Translations under genes and position numbers: made by a program | From: Solirubrobacteraceae bacterium | GTDB lineage: Bacteria > Actinomycetota > Thermoleophilia > Solirubrobacterales > Solirubrobacteraceae | DNA length: 52,223 nt | Direction: 5' to 3' | NCBI GenBank assembly: GCA_017744415.1 | Contig: JAGIBJ010000057.1 | Span: 1 to 52,223, forward strand | Notes under the pieces: generated by a model | What the model saw: the letters and a program-made list of their open reading frames with translations, nothing else | What the model was told of the DNA's origin: nothing | Database searches by the model: none | Shown here: one piece after another, positions 18,695 to 26,020 of the stretch | How positions within the stretch are numbered: position 1 is the stretch's first letter | Layout of the letters: each line of letters begins with the position of its first letter

Positions 18695-18880
18695 GGCAAG
18701 CCCCCTCCCGGGACGCCTTGAGCGCAAGGCACCGCCCCAATACGATCGGCTGACGGGCCCGCGCCGCTGCGCTCTCAAGTAGCGAGGCCGGACACTCCCG
18801 ACGCGACGCCACCCATCAGCGCCTCCGATCCCCGCCACGGCCACGACGGCCCCGCCTCGCCGCGCGACTGGCGGGGGCAC

Positions 18881-20626
18881 GTGATCGTCTGCGGGCTCCA
18901 CGACGTGGCCCTGCGCACCGTCGAGCAGCTCTACCTCGCCGGCATCCGCGTGGTGGTCGTCGACGATGAGCCGGAGCCGCGGCTCGTCGCCGCCGTGCAG
19001 GCGTGGGGAATCCCGTACATCGCGCGCAGCGCCCTGCTCGCCGATCCCGTCGAGGAGGCGGGGCTCGCCGGCGCGGCCGCCGTGATCTGCGCCGAGTCGA
19101 GCGACCTCGGCACGCTCGAGACGGCCCTGCAGGTGCGCTCCCTGCGCCCCGACGTGCGGCTCGTCGTCCACCTCGACAACCCGGCGGTCGGTGGCGCCGT
19201 CGAGGGCATCACCGGTGAGGGCAGCGTGCTCGACGTCGCCGGGCTCTTCGCGCCGTCCGTCGTCGATGCCTGTCTCGGCCGCACTGCGCACGACCTCGAA
19301 CTCGAGGGTCAGCATTTTCTCGTGGCGGAGCTCGGCGTCGAGCGCGACGGCTCCCTGCGCGAGCTCTTCGGCGATCTCGCCCCGATGGGCATCCTCTCGC
19401 CGCAGGAGGAGCTGCTCGCCGCGTGTCCGGGCCGCGACGCCACCGTCGGCGTGGGCGACCGCGTCACGCTCCTCGGTACGCCGCTCGACTTCGCCGAGGC
19501 GGGCCTGCACCCCGCCGACCTCGACAGCTCGATCGGCGACGGCCCTACGCGCAGCCGGTGGCGTCGCCTGCGACTCGCGCTGCAGGACGCCGCCGACTAC
19601 TTCGATGCCCCGGTGCGCGCGACGCTGTGGGTCGGGCTCGTCGTCGCGCTGATCTCGACCGTCATCCTGCGCGAGTTCTACGTCGACCTCGACGCGCCGA
19701 GCCGCCACATGACGTGGATCGAGGCCTTCTACTTCACGATCGAGACCTCCGCGACCGTCGGCTTCGGCGACTTCTCCTTTGCCCGGCAGACGCCTGCCCT
19801 GCAGACGTTCGCGGTCTGCCTGATCATCGCCGGCACGGCCGTCGTGAGCCTGCTGTTCGCGTTCGTCACCAACAGCCTCGTCTCACGCCGCATCGAGGCC
19901 TCGCTCGGGCGCGCGCGTGTGCGCGGCACCGAGGGGCACGTGATCCTCGTCGGGCTCGGCGCGGTGGGCATGCGCGTGCTCGAGGGCCTGCGCGACCGCG
20001 GCCGCGAGGTGGTCGTGATCGAGCGCGACGAAGACAACCGCTATGCCAGCCAGGCCCGTCTGCTCGGCGTGCGCGTGATCATCGGCGACGCCACGCTGGC
20101 CCGCACGCTCGAGGCCGCGAACATCGAGACGGCCGCGGCCGTCGCCGTCGTCACCAGCAACGACATGACCAACATCGAGACGGGCCTCGCCGTGCGCGAC
20201 GGCCTCGGCCCGCGGTGGGAGGAGGTGCCGGTGATCCTGCGCGTGTTCGACACCTCGCTCGGCCACCGCCTCGAGGAGACGTTCGACTTCCGCCACGTCT
20301 GGTCGACGGCCGCGATCGCCGCGCCGTGGTTCGTGGGCGCCGCCATCGGCATGGGCGTGCTCGCCACCTTCTACGTCGGCCGCCAGCCGTTCCTCGTCGC
20401 CCGGCTCGCGGTGCGCGACGGCGGCGGGCTCGCAGGCGTCGAGATGCGCGGCCTCTCCGCCAACGTGCGCGTGCTCGCCCTGCGCCGCGCCGGCGACGCC
20501 GACCAGCTCGAATACCCGCCCCGCCGTGACACCCGCTTCGCCGCCGGAGATCTCGCCTACCTCGCCGGCCCCTACGAGGAGCTCATGCAGGTGCTCCGCG
20601 CCGAGCAGGGCGCGATCTCGGTCTGA
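18881..20626 (+). CDS. potassium channel with RCK domains on both sides of the pore
   Basis: A protein of 581 or more residues. Residues 1-125 form a TrkA_N/RCK Rossmann-type domain (IVCGLHDVALRTVEQL). Residues 150-210 look like a TrkA_C domain. Two membrane helices (about 250-270 and 310-335) flank a pore loop with selectivity filter TVGFGD at 292-297. A second RCK domain follows (about 345-470; VILVGLGAVGMRVLEGL, ERDEDNRYAS), then a hydrophobic segment (APWFVGAAIGMGVLATFYV) and a second C-domain. The visible GTG start at 18881 cuts into the first strand; in-frame codons continue upstream (SPRDWRGH) without an ATG, so the true start may lie earlier. It probably conducts K+ gated by ligand or nucleotide binding. 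Confidence 0.85.
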   Translation: MIVCGLHDVALRTVEQLYLAGIRVVVVDDEPEPRLVAAVQAWGIPYIARSALLADPVEEAGLAGAAAVICAESSDLGTLETALQVRSLRPDVRLVVHLDNPAVGGAVEGITGEGSVLDVAGLFAPSVVDACLGRTAHDLELEGQHFLVAELGVERDGSLRELFGDLAPMGILSPQEELLAACPGRDATVGVGDRVTLLGTPLDFAEAGLHPADLDSSIGDGPTRSRWRRLRLALQDAADYFDAPVRATLWVGLVVALISTVILREFYVDLDAPSRHMTWIEAFYFTIETSATVGFGDFSFARQTPALQTFAVCLIIAGTAVVSLLFAFVTNSLVSRRIEASLGRARVRGTEGHVILVGLGAVGMRVLEGLRDRGREVVVIERDEDNRYASQARLLGVRVIIGDATLARTLEAANIETAAAVAVVTSNDMTNIETGLAVRDGLGPRWEEVPVILRVFDTSLGHRLEETFDFRHVWSTAAIAAPWFVGAAIGMGVLATFYVGRQPFLVARLAVRDGGGLAGVEMRGLSANVRVLALRRAGDADQLEYPPRRDTRFAAGDLAYLAGPYEELMQVLRAEQGAISV

Positions 20627-20675
20627 GTCGGCGGGCGGCGCAGTCGCGCTCCCGGCTGAGGTTCCCCGCGCGGGA

Positions 20676-21227
20676 TCAGCCGAGCACTTCGAGCAGCGCG
20701 GCGATGTCGTCGACGCTCGGCGCCGGGCGTCCCTCCCGCAGCACCGCCAGCATCAGGCCGTCCATGAGCATCAGGCCGGCGGCGAGCCGCTGCACGCCGG
20801 TGTCGCCGCGACCGCGGGCGAACGGCAAGCCGGCCCTGCCGATCCCTGCGAGCTGTTCGGCGACGAGCGGCTGGAGCTCTGGCTCATGCGAGGCGGCCAT
20901 GAAGAGCTCGATCCGGGCGATCGATCGCACCCGTGCCTCGCCCGACAGCCAGCTCGCCACGAGCTCAGCGACGGCGCGCCGCAGCGACGAGGGCGACGTG
21001 CCGCCCTGCACCGAGGCCGCAGCCGTTGCCACGTCTGCGGCGTCGAGCTCGTAGAGCCGTTCCAGCGCGAGGCGCAGGAAGTCGACGCGTCGACGGCAGT
21101 AGTACGACGTCGACCCGCGCGAGAGCCCGGCGGTGTCGTCGATGCGGTGGTGCGTGAGGGCGCGAATGCCTTCTTCACCAATGATCCGCAGGGCGCTGTC
21201 GGCGAGCAGCGTGCGGCGGGCATCCAT
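20676..21227 (-). CDS. TetR-family regulator divergent from the PhlG-like hydrolase
   Basis: A 183-residue protein. The HTH is at residues 1-50 (RRTLLADSALRIIGEEGIRAL, then DDTAGLSRGSTSYYCRRRVDFLRLAL; the usual tyrosine-phenylalanine of the recognition helix end is YYC). The C-terminal part is helical. The ATG at 21227 gives a compact TetR protein; upstream in-frame codons overlap the divergent gene. The shared upstream region is very short if the hydrolase starts at 21264, about 150 bases if it starts at 21378. By analogy with PhlH/PhlG of Pseudomonas, it may repress the hydrolase; this is inference. Confidence 0.8.
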   Translation of the reverse strand: MDARRTLLADSALRIIGEEGIRALTHHRIDDTAGLSRGSTSYYCRRRVDFLRLALERLYELDAADVATAAASVQGGTSPSSLRRAVAELVASWLSGEARVRSIARIELFMAASHEPELQPLVAEQLAGIGRAGLPFARGRGDTGVQRLAAGLMLMDGLMLAVLREGRPAPSVDDIAALLEVLG

Positions 21228-21263
21228 TGACGGCCACCCTACCGGCGTGGTATTCCTCTGCAG

Positions 21264-22319
21264 GTGCAGAGGCCGAGGGAGACAGGGACACACAGAGCTC
21301 GCTCGGGCAAGCGCGTCCGCGGCGCCGAGGTGGCGCCGCCGTCGCCCGCCCGGCCCGCCGCAGACCGCGGCGCGCCGGTGGGCGATTCGCCGCTGCGCCG
21401 ACCCCACCCACGCCGCCGCTTTCTAATGGCCGGCCTGGGTGGGGGTGCGGCGCTGGCGCTCGGTGGCGGAGCGAGCGCGGCGAGTGCTGCGACCACGTGC
21501 GAGGCGCGCTACCTGCACTACCGCGCCGTCGATGAGGCCAAGCCGTACGCGAAGTACATGAAGCCGCACGTCGATCCGCCGCAGCCGCACGTCGCAGCGG
21601 CCGCGTCGTCACCGCCGCTGCCGACCGAGCAGGTGCCGGCCCGGGGAACGCTCGGCGCCGACCTCATGCGCGCCGGCTACTCGCCGGTCGAGACCGGCTA
21701 CGGCCGCAACGCCGCGGGCGAGGTGTGGGTGGCCTGTCTCACCGACATGCCAGGCGTGCAGCCCGAGATATGGGACTGGTGGTTCGGCTGGCACAGCAAG
21801 GAGAGCGCCCGCTACAAGCTGTGGCACCCCGATGCCCACGCCTACGCCGCGCTGCGCAACGCCACCGCCGACACGCCCGGCCTCACCGACCGACAGCGAT
21901 ACCGCGGCAACGTGTCGTACGTCGACGAGTACATCGGCGCGAGCCTCGATCAGCTCGCGATCAACTTCACCGATCCGGCCAAGTTCGGCATCGATGAGCG
22001 CCGCATCGACGGCACGGTGATCGCCGGCTACGTCGGGAGCGCCTACCTGCCGGTGAACATCGGTCTCGTCGTCCATGCCGTCCGCCGCACGCCCACCGGC
22101 AGCGAGATGCGCAGCCGCTTCTACCTCAACGTGCCGGGGCTCCGCGCCCCCGATCTGCAGGCCGTCAGCTGCGCGATCAGTCGCGGGCTCGTGCCGCCGA
22201 GCGCCGTGGTCTTCCCGACGCGCTACGGCGCCCAGCTCCTGCGGCACTGCGGCGAGGAGATGAACCACCTCGCCGGGTTCCTGCCCGAGCTCTACGGCGA
22301 GTTCGGGCACCAGGCCTGA
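21264..22319 (+). CDS. PhlG-like (DAPG hydrolase family) exported hydrolase
   Basis: A protein of up to 351 residues. A twin-arginine-type leader is visible (RRPHPRRRFLMAGLGGG, then an Ala-rich h-region ending ASAA near 76). The body matches the 2,4-diacetylphloroglucinol hydrolase family: IWDWWFGWHSKESARYKLWHP (170-189), SYVDEYIG (218-225) and RHCGEEMNHLAGF (327-339). Putative zinc ligands in PhlG order are H188 or H192, E222, H328 and E332. PhlG cleaves a C-C bond in acylphloroglucinols; the substrate here is unknown, and the export signal differs from cytoplasmic PhlG. Start choices: GTG 21264 or GTG 21378; ATG 21426 would lose the Tat motif. Confidence 0.75.
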   Translation: MQRPRETGTHRARSGKRVRGAEVAPPSPARPAADRGAPVGDSPLRRPHPRRRFLMAGLGGGAALALGGGASAASAATTCEARYLHYRAVDEAKPYAKYMKPHVDPPQPHVAAAASSPPLPTEQVPARGTLGADLMRAGYSPVETGYGRNAAGEVWVACLTDMPGVQPEIWDWWFGWHSKESARYKLWHPDAHAYAALRNATADTPGLTDRQRYRGNVSYVDEYIGASLDQLAINFTDPAKFGIDERRIDGTVIAGYVGSAYLPVNIGLVVHAVRRTPTGSEMRSRFYLNVPGLRAPDLQAVSCAISRGLVPPSAVVFPTRYGAQLLRHCGEEMNHLAGFLPELYGEFGHQA

Positions 22320-22402
22320 TCAGGGCCCGGACGTATCGTTCGCGCGGCGCTGAACGGCGACATGCGCGCACGCTCCGCACCGGTTGATCACGCGCGCGCC
22401 GG

Positions 22403-23827
22403 CTACTTCACGCGCTGGGCCGCGACGCGCACCATGTTGGTCGTCGCGTCGACGAACGTAAGCGCCACCTGCGTGCCGTTCGACGTGAGCTGACTGGTGT
22501 TGAGCCCGCCTTCGATCCGGCCGACGGGATTGCCGGCGGGCGCCTTGACGAGGCTCGCGCCCTCGTCGTCGATCTGCGCGGCCTTCCAGCGCGCCTTGGT
22601 GCCGGTGCCCTGGATCCAGACGGCGAACGCGGTGCTGCCGGTGCGCACCACGCGCAGGCTGTGCGAGTCCTTGCTCGTGGTGAAGGCGCCGCGCTCCTCC
22701 ACGTCACCGGCGTCGTCGACGAGCGCCCACTTCGCCTGGCCGAAGAGGTTCTCGGCGCGGGCGGTGCTCTGCTGGATCCACGTGACGACGGCGCCACCGC
22801 CGGCCCGGCCGGCGACGTCGACATCGAGCGCGCGGCGATCCGGCACGCCGCCGATCTCGACGGTCTCCTCGATGCGGTCGCCCTCGCCGAGCGCGACGAC
22901 CGGGATGCCACGCTGGGCGATCGGGGCCGTCTGCTGCACGTCGAGGCCGGCGACCGCGATCGCGCTGCCGACGGTGTCGACGGCGCCCGCGCCGAAGCGG
23001 TCGGCGCCGAGGATCGAGTAGCGGGTCGGTGTCTTGCCGAGGCGCAGCAGCGCTGGCACCGACTTCGCGGCCTTGCCGTCCTTCGCCTTCGTGGTCTCGC
23101 GGCGGCCGGTGGAGACGGCGTAGCCGTCGCCGCCGAGCGCCCAGTTGCTGCCATCGGCGCCGTGCGCGAAGTCGCCGGTCTCCACGCCCTCGAGCGCCTT
23201 GCCGATCGCGACCGGCTGGCCCGGGGCGGTGGTGAAGCCGAACGCGGCGGCGGTCGGGAGGCCGGCCGCGGCGGTGGTCGGCGTGAAGGAGCTTGTCGCG
23301 GCGACGAGGAAGCCACTCTTGAGACCGAAGGCGGCGGGTGCGTTCACGTACGGGCCCGAGCCGGTGGTACGGAAGAGCCAGTTGCCGCCGTCCTTCGGGC
23401 GCGTCGCCGTCCAGCTGATCGCGGGCGACCCGGCGCTCTGCCCGGTGACGATCACGTTGCCGGCGGTGTCACGCGCGACGTCGGCGACGAGGCTGCCCTT
23501 CGTCGGGCTCGTGAGCGGGCCGACCGTGCCGCCCGCGGTGAAGTCACGGCTCAGGATCGAGCCGTCACCGGCCTGATTCCACGCGACCGTGCCCCGGCCG
23601 CTGTTGGTGAGGCCGACGCGCGGGACCAGCCCCTTCTGCACGTTCGCGGGCGCAGGGCCGAGATCGAGCGGCGCGAGCCAGTACTTACCGGCGGTGGCGG
23701 TGGCGGTGGCCGCCGACGCCGGGCTGGCGGCGGCGAGCGTCAGGGTACCGGTGACGAGCGTCGCCACGAGGGCGCTGAAGACGGGACGCGGACGCGAGCA
23801 GGGGGCGTTGCCGGGCAGGAGCCTCAT
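22403..23827 (-). CDS. secreted propeller-like hypothetical protein
   Basis: A 474-residue protein with a signal peptide (about 1-41, ending SPASAAT). The body repeats short beta motifs: GRGTVAWNQAGDGS, GNVIVTGQSAG, GGAVVTWIQQS and TAFAVWIQGTG, each with W and Gly and about 60-90 residues apart. This suggests a beta-propeller or repeated beta-sandwich exposed outside the cell. No catalytic signature is seen. The ATG at 23827 was chosen over far-upstream in-frame starts because it begins a standard signal peptide. It is divergent from a DUF3108-like gene and convergent with the PhlG-like gene. Function unknown. Confidence 0.68.
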   Translation of the reverse strand: MRLLPGNAPCSRPRPVFSALVATLVTGTLTLAAASPASAATATATAGKYWLAPLDLGPAPANVQKGLVPRVGLTNSGRGTVAWNQAGDGSILSRDFTAGGTVGPLTSPTKGSLVADVARDTAGNVIVTGQSAGSPAISWTATRPKDGGNWLFRTTGSGPYVNAPAAFGLKSGFLVAATSSFTPTTAAAGLPTAAAFGFTTAPGQPVAIGKALEGVETGDFAHGADGSNWALGGDGYAVSTGRRETTKAKDGKAAKSVPALLRLGKTPTRYSILGADRFGAGAVDTVGSAIAVAGLDVQQTAPIAQRGIPVVALGEGDRIEETVEIGGVPDRRALDVDVAGRAGGGAVVTWIQQSTARAENLFGQAKWALVDDAGDVEERGAFTTSKDSHSLRVVRTGSTAFAVWIQGTGTKARWKAAQIDDEGASLVKAPAGNPVGRIEGGLNTSQLTSNGTQVALTFVDATTNMVRVAAQRVK

Positions 23828-23942
23828 GACCTCAGTGAACACGCCCCGGGCGGAAAGTTGCGCAGGTTCCGTTTCGTGGCGCAGCCCGCCCTGCATGGCG
23901 GCGCGCTGGCCGCGGGCCGATCGACCCGCGATGATGCCGCGC

Positions 23943-24626
23943 ATGGATGAACCCCTGGTCGATCCCGAACTCGAAGCCGATGAGCGCACCGCGTTCCGAG
24001 GGGTCGTCGACGGGGAGGAGGTTGGCGAGGGCGAGCTCATCCTCAGTTCTGAGGACGCGCGCACGTTCACGCAGGTCGCTCGCGGCGCCGCCTACGGCCG
24101 CCTCGAGGGCGAAGTGACCGCGCGGTTCCGTCGCCGTGGCGGCGCGCTCCTCGCCGAGTCGCAGTCGATCGAGCTGCGCCACAAAGGCAAGGTGGTCTTC
24201 ACCGAGGAGAAGAGCTTCCGCGACGTGCAGGTGCCCCAACTTGGCGGTGAGGTGGCGGCATATCCGCGGACGATGGTGCCCGCTGGCGGCCTCGCCGTCG
24301 CGCTTCGGCTCCTCCCCTGGGCACCCAAGGTGAAGTTCGCCACGCCCGTCTGGCTCACCGCCATCGTGCACTGGCCGCTCGACCTCCGCACGGAGGCCAA
24401 GGAGAAGATCTCCACGCCCGCCGGCTCCTTCGAGGCCTACCGAGTGCGCATCCGCCCGAGCCTCGTCGACGTCGCCCAGTCGCTCGACGAGCTCTCCGCC
24501 AACGTCATCCCGCCCGTCACCGCGCATGTCGCCGTCGACTCGGGCCGCCTGCTGCGCGTCGACTTCCCCACGGGCGCCGGCAAGAGCGACCCCAAGGGAT
24601 ACATCGAGGCGACCGAGCTCGGCTAA
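23943..24626 (+). CDS. DUF3108-like hypothetical protein
   Basis: A 227-residue protein without a clear signal peptide. It has alternating beta-strands (GELILSSEDARTFTQVARG, YGRLEGEVTARFRRRGG, KVVFTEEKSFRDVQVP) and a late segment STPAGSFEAYRVRIRPS, then SGRLLRVDFPTG. This resembles the end of DUF3108-type proteins (lipid- or envelope-associated beta-rich proteins). The similarity is judged by eye only. The ATG at 23943 is divergent from the secreted propeller gene. The tandem palindromes B1/B2 begin 45 bases after its stop and may end its transcript. Confidence 0.55.
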   Translation: MDEPLVDPELEADERTAFRGVVDGEEVGEGELILSSEDARTFTQVARGAAYGRLEGEVTARFRRRGGALLAESQSIELRHKGKVVFTEEKSFRDVQVPQLGGEVAAYPRTMVPAGGLAVALRLLPWAPKVKFATPVWLTAIVHWPLDLRTEAKEKISTPAGSFEAYRVRIRPSLVDVAQSLDELSANVIPPVTAHVAVDSGRLLRVDFPTGAGKSDPKGYIEATELG

Positions 24627-24670
24627 AGCCTCGCCGGGCCCCCCGCGCCAGCGACGGTCACCGCGCCCAT

Positions 24671-24728
24671 GGGCGTGAGCGGGACATAACCGTTGCCCGG
24701 ACCCCTGTTACGTCCCGCTCAGGCGCCG
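24671..24728. repeat. palindrome B1, first upstream copy
   Basis: Arms TGAGCGGGACATAAC (24676-24690) and GTTACGTCCCGCTCA (24707-24721) pair with one mismatch around a 16-base loop. The 58-base unit recurs 74 bases later as B2 with a single difference in the loop. The stretch from 24627 to 24954 holds only B1, B2 and the leader of the nuclease gene; no other gene is seen. Confidence 0.92.
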
Positions 24729-24744
24729 CGTCGACCGCCGGCCT

Positions 24745-24802
24745 GGGCGTGAGCGGGACATAACCGTTGCCCGTACCCCTGTTACGTCCCGCTCAGGCGC
24801 CG
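24745..24802. repeat. palindrome B2, second upstream copy
   Basis: Arms are at 24750-24764 and 24781-24795, with a 16-base loop. It is identical to B1 except one loop base (G to T). The period between B1 and B2 is 74 bases, with 16 non-repeated bases between them. It ends about 150 bases before the nuclease start. Confidence 0.92.
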
Positions 24803-24954
24803 GGTGTCAGCTGCGCGCGCCCTTGGCTGACTTCGCCGGTGGACACGGGTCGACCGTGACGGCCCAGCACTCAATTGCAACGACACTGACGCGTCTTCGT
24901 TCCAACACGCGCGCCGACGCACAAGGGGCGGACACGCCGTCGTTCAATCGAGCG

Positions 24955-25860
24955 ATGACCCCCGAGCAGCGCCGGTTCGTCGACCAACTCCTGGAGTCCC
25001 AGCAAGGGGTGCTCGCCACGTGGCAGCTCACCGAGGAGAACTGGGGCGACGAGACGATCCGCTGGCTCGTCCGCAACTGGCGGGTCATGCATCTCGGCGT
25101 GTACCTCAGTGGCCACGCGCCGCCGACGCTCTGGCAGCGCTGTTGCGCGGCGACTCTCACCGAGCCAGGCACCCTGCTCGCCAGATGGAGCGCGGCCGCG
25201 CTCGCAGGACTCCGCACCCTTCCGGACGACGAGCCGATGCATGTTGTCCGGCACGGGTCAGGCGGAAGGCGCCAGTACGGGAAACGGAAGGGGCGAATCG
25301 ACGCGCTCCACGTCAGATACTCGGAGACGCTCGGCGCGGATGAGACGGAGCGACAGGGTGTGGCGACCACCAAGGTCGCGCGGACGCTCCGCGATCTCTT
25401 CATCGACTGCGGCGCACTCAAGTCCGACCGGCTGTTTCGCGACGCCATCCGGCTGAAGCTCGTCACGCGCGACGAGCTCCGCGACTTCGCGCGGGAGCAT
25501 CGAGGCGAGCGTGGGGTCGGGCGCATGCGCGAACTCCTCAGCCTCTATTCCGAGATCCCGATCGAGCGCACTCGCAGCGACGCAGAGGTCGAAGGGCTCG
25601 TCGTCCTCCGGGACGCCGGAGAGAAGCTGCCGCTCGTCAACTTCGAAGTCGCCGGCTTCGAGGGAGACTTCGTCGATCTCGAGCGGCGAACGATCTTCGA
25701 GCTCGACGGTCCGCAGTACCACCAGTTCCCGGAGCGTGATCGAGCGCGAGATCAGGCGTGGGAGGAGGCCGGATTCACCGTCCGTCGCCGCCCGACCGAC
25801 GACGCTTACGCAGCGCCGGACGCCCTGGTTGACGACTACCGGGGTCTGAGCGGGACATAA
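24955..25860 (+). CDS. AbiEi-like winged-helix / DUF559 (PD-(D/E)XK) nuclease-domain protein B
   Basis: A 301-residue protein. Residues 1-60 look like an AbiEi-type winged helix ([20 protein letters not shown], then [19 protein letters not shown]). A central region follows (65-200; [12 protein letters not shown]). The C-terminal DUF559/Vsr-like nuclease region has SDAEVEGL, D238-F-V, E249-L-D251-G252 and H256, then the family's [15 protein letters not shown]. These give a plausible PD-(D/E)XK active site. The ATG at 24955 begins the domain directly; an in-frame ATG at 24823 would add 44 low-complexity residues. The last five codons, including the TAA, form the left arm of palindrome B3. The layout matches protein A, but sequence identity by eye is low. 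Confidence 0.77.
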   Translation: MTPEQRRFVDQLLESQQGVLATWQLTEENWGDETIRWLVRNWRVMHLGVYLSGHAPPTLWQRCCAATLTEPGTLLARWSAAALAGLRTLPDDEPMHVVRHGSGGRRQYGKRKGRIDALHVRYSETLGADETERQGVATTKVARTLRDLFIDCGALKSDRLFRDAIRLKLVTRDELRDFAREHRGERGVGRMRELLSLYSEIPIERTRSDAEVEGLVVLRDAGEKLPLVNFEVAGFEGDFVDLERRTIFELDGPQYHQFPERDRARDQAWEEAGFTVRRRPTDDAYAAPDALVDDYRGLSGT

Positions 25861-25893
25861 CTGGGCCGCCAGCCCCAGTTATGTCCCGCTCAG
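25846..25893. repeat. palindrome B3, downstream copy overlapping the stop codon
   Basis: Perfect 20-base arms (25846-25865 and 25874-25893) surround an 8-base loop. The shared core GAGCGGGACATAAC is the same as in B1/B2, with five extra paired bases inside. The nuclease stop TAA (25858-25860) lies in the left arm. A 12-base piece of the B1 loop (GCCCGGACCCCT) recurs outside at 25905-25916. Confidence 0.93.
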
Positions 25894-26020
25894 GCCGGTG
25901 GCTGGCCCGGACCCCTCGCTGGCGCGAGTGGTCATCGCCCGCCAACCACCTGACGCCTGCTCACCCCGTGCCCAAGCGCACCTGTCCAATCCCCGCCTGC
26001 CCGGTACGATTCGCGATCCC

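Larger units (their letters stand above)
24671..25893 (+). other. candidate palindrome-bounded nuclease element B
   Basis: A 1.22-kb unit: palindromes B1 and B2 in tandem, one AbiEi/DUF559-type nuclease gene on the plus strand and palindrome B3 overlapping its stop codon. There is no transposase or integrase. The organisation parallels element A, yet the palindrome sequence is unrelated. Status as a discrete element is inference. Confidence 0.55.

Noticed and set aside
24671..24802. Possible CRISPR array
   Set aside because: Only two copies, the repeat is palindromic with a conserved loop, the non-repeated spacer is 16 bases, and no cas gene is nearby.
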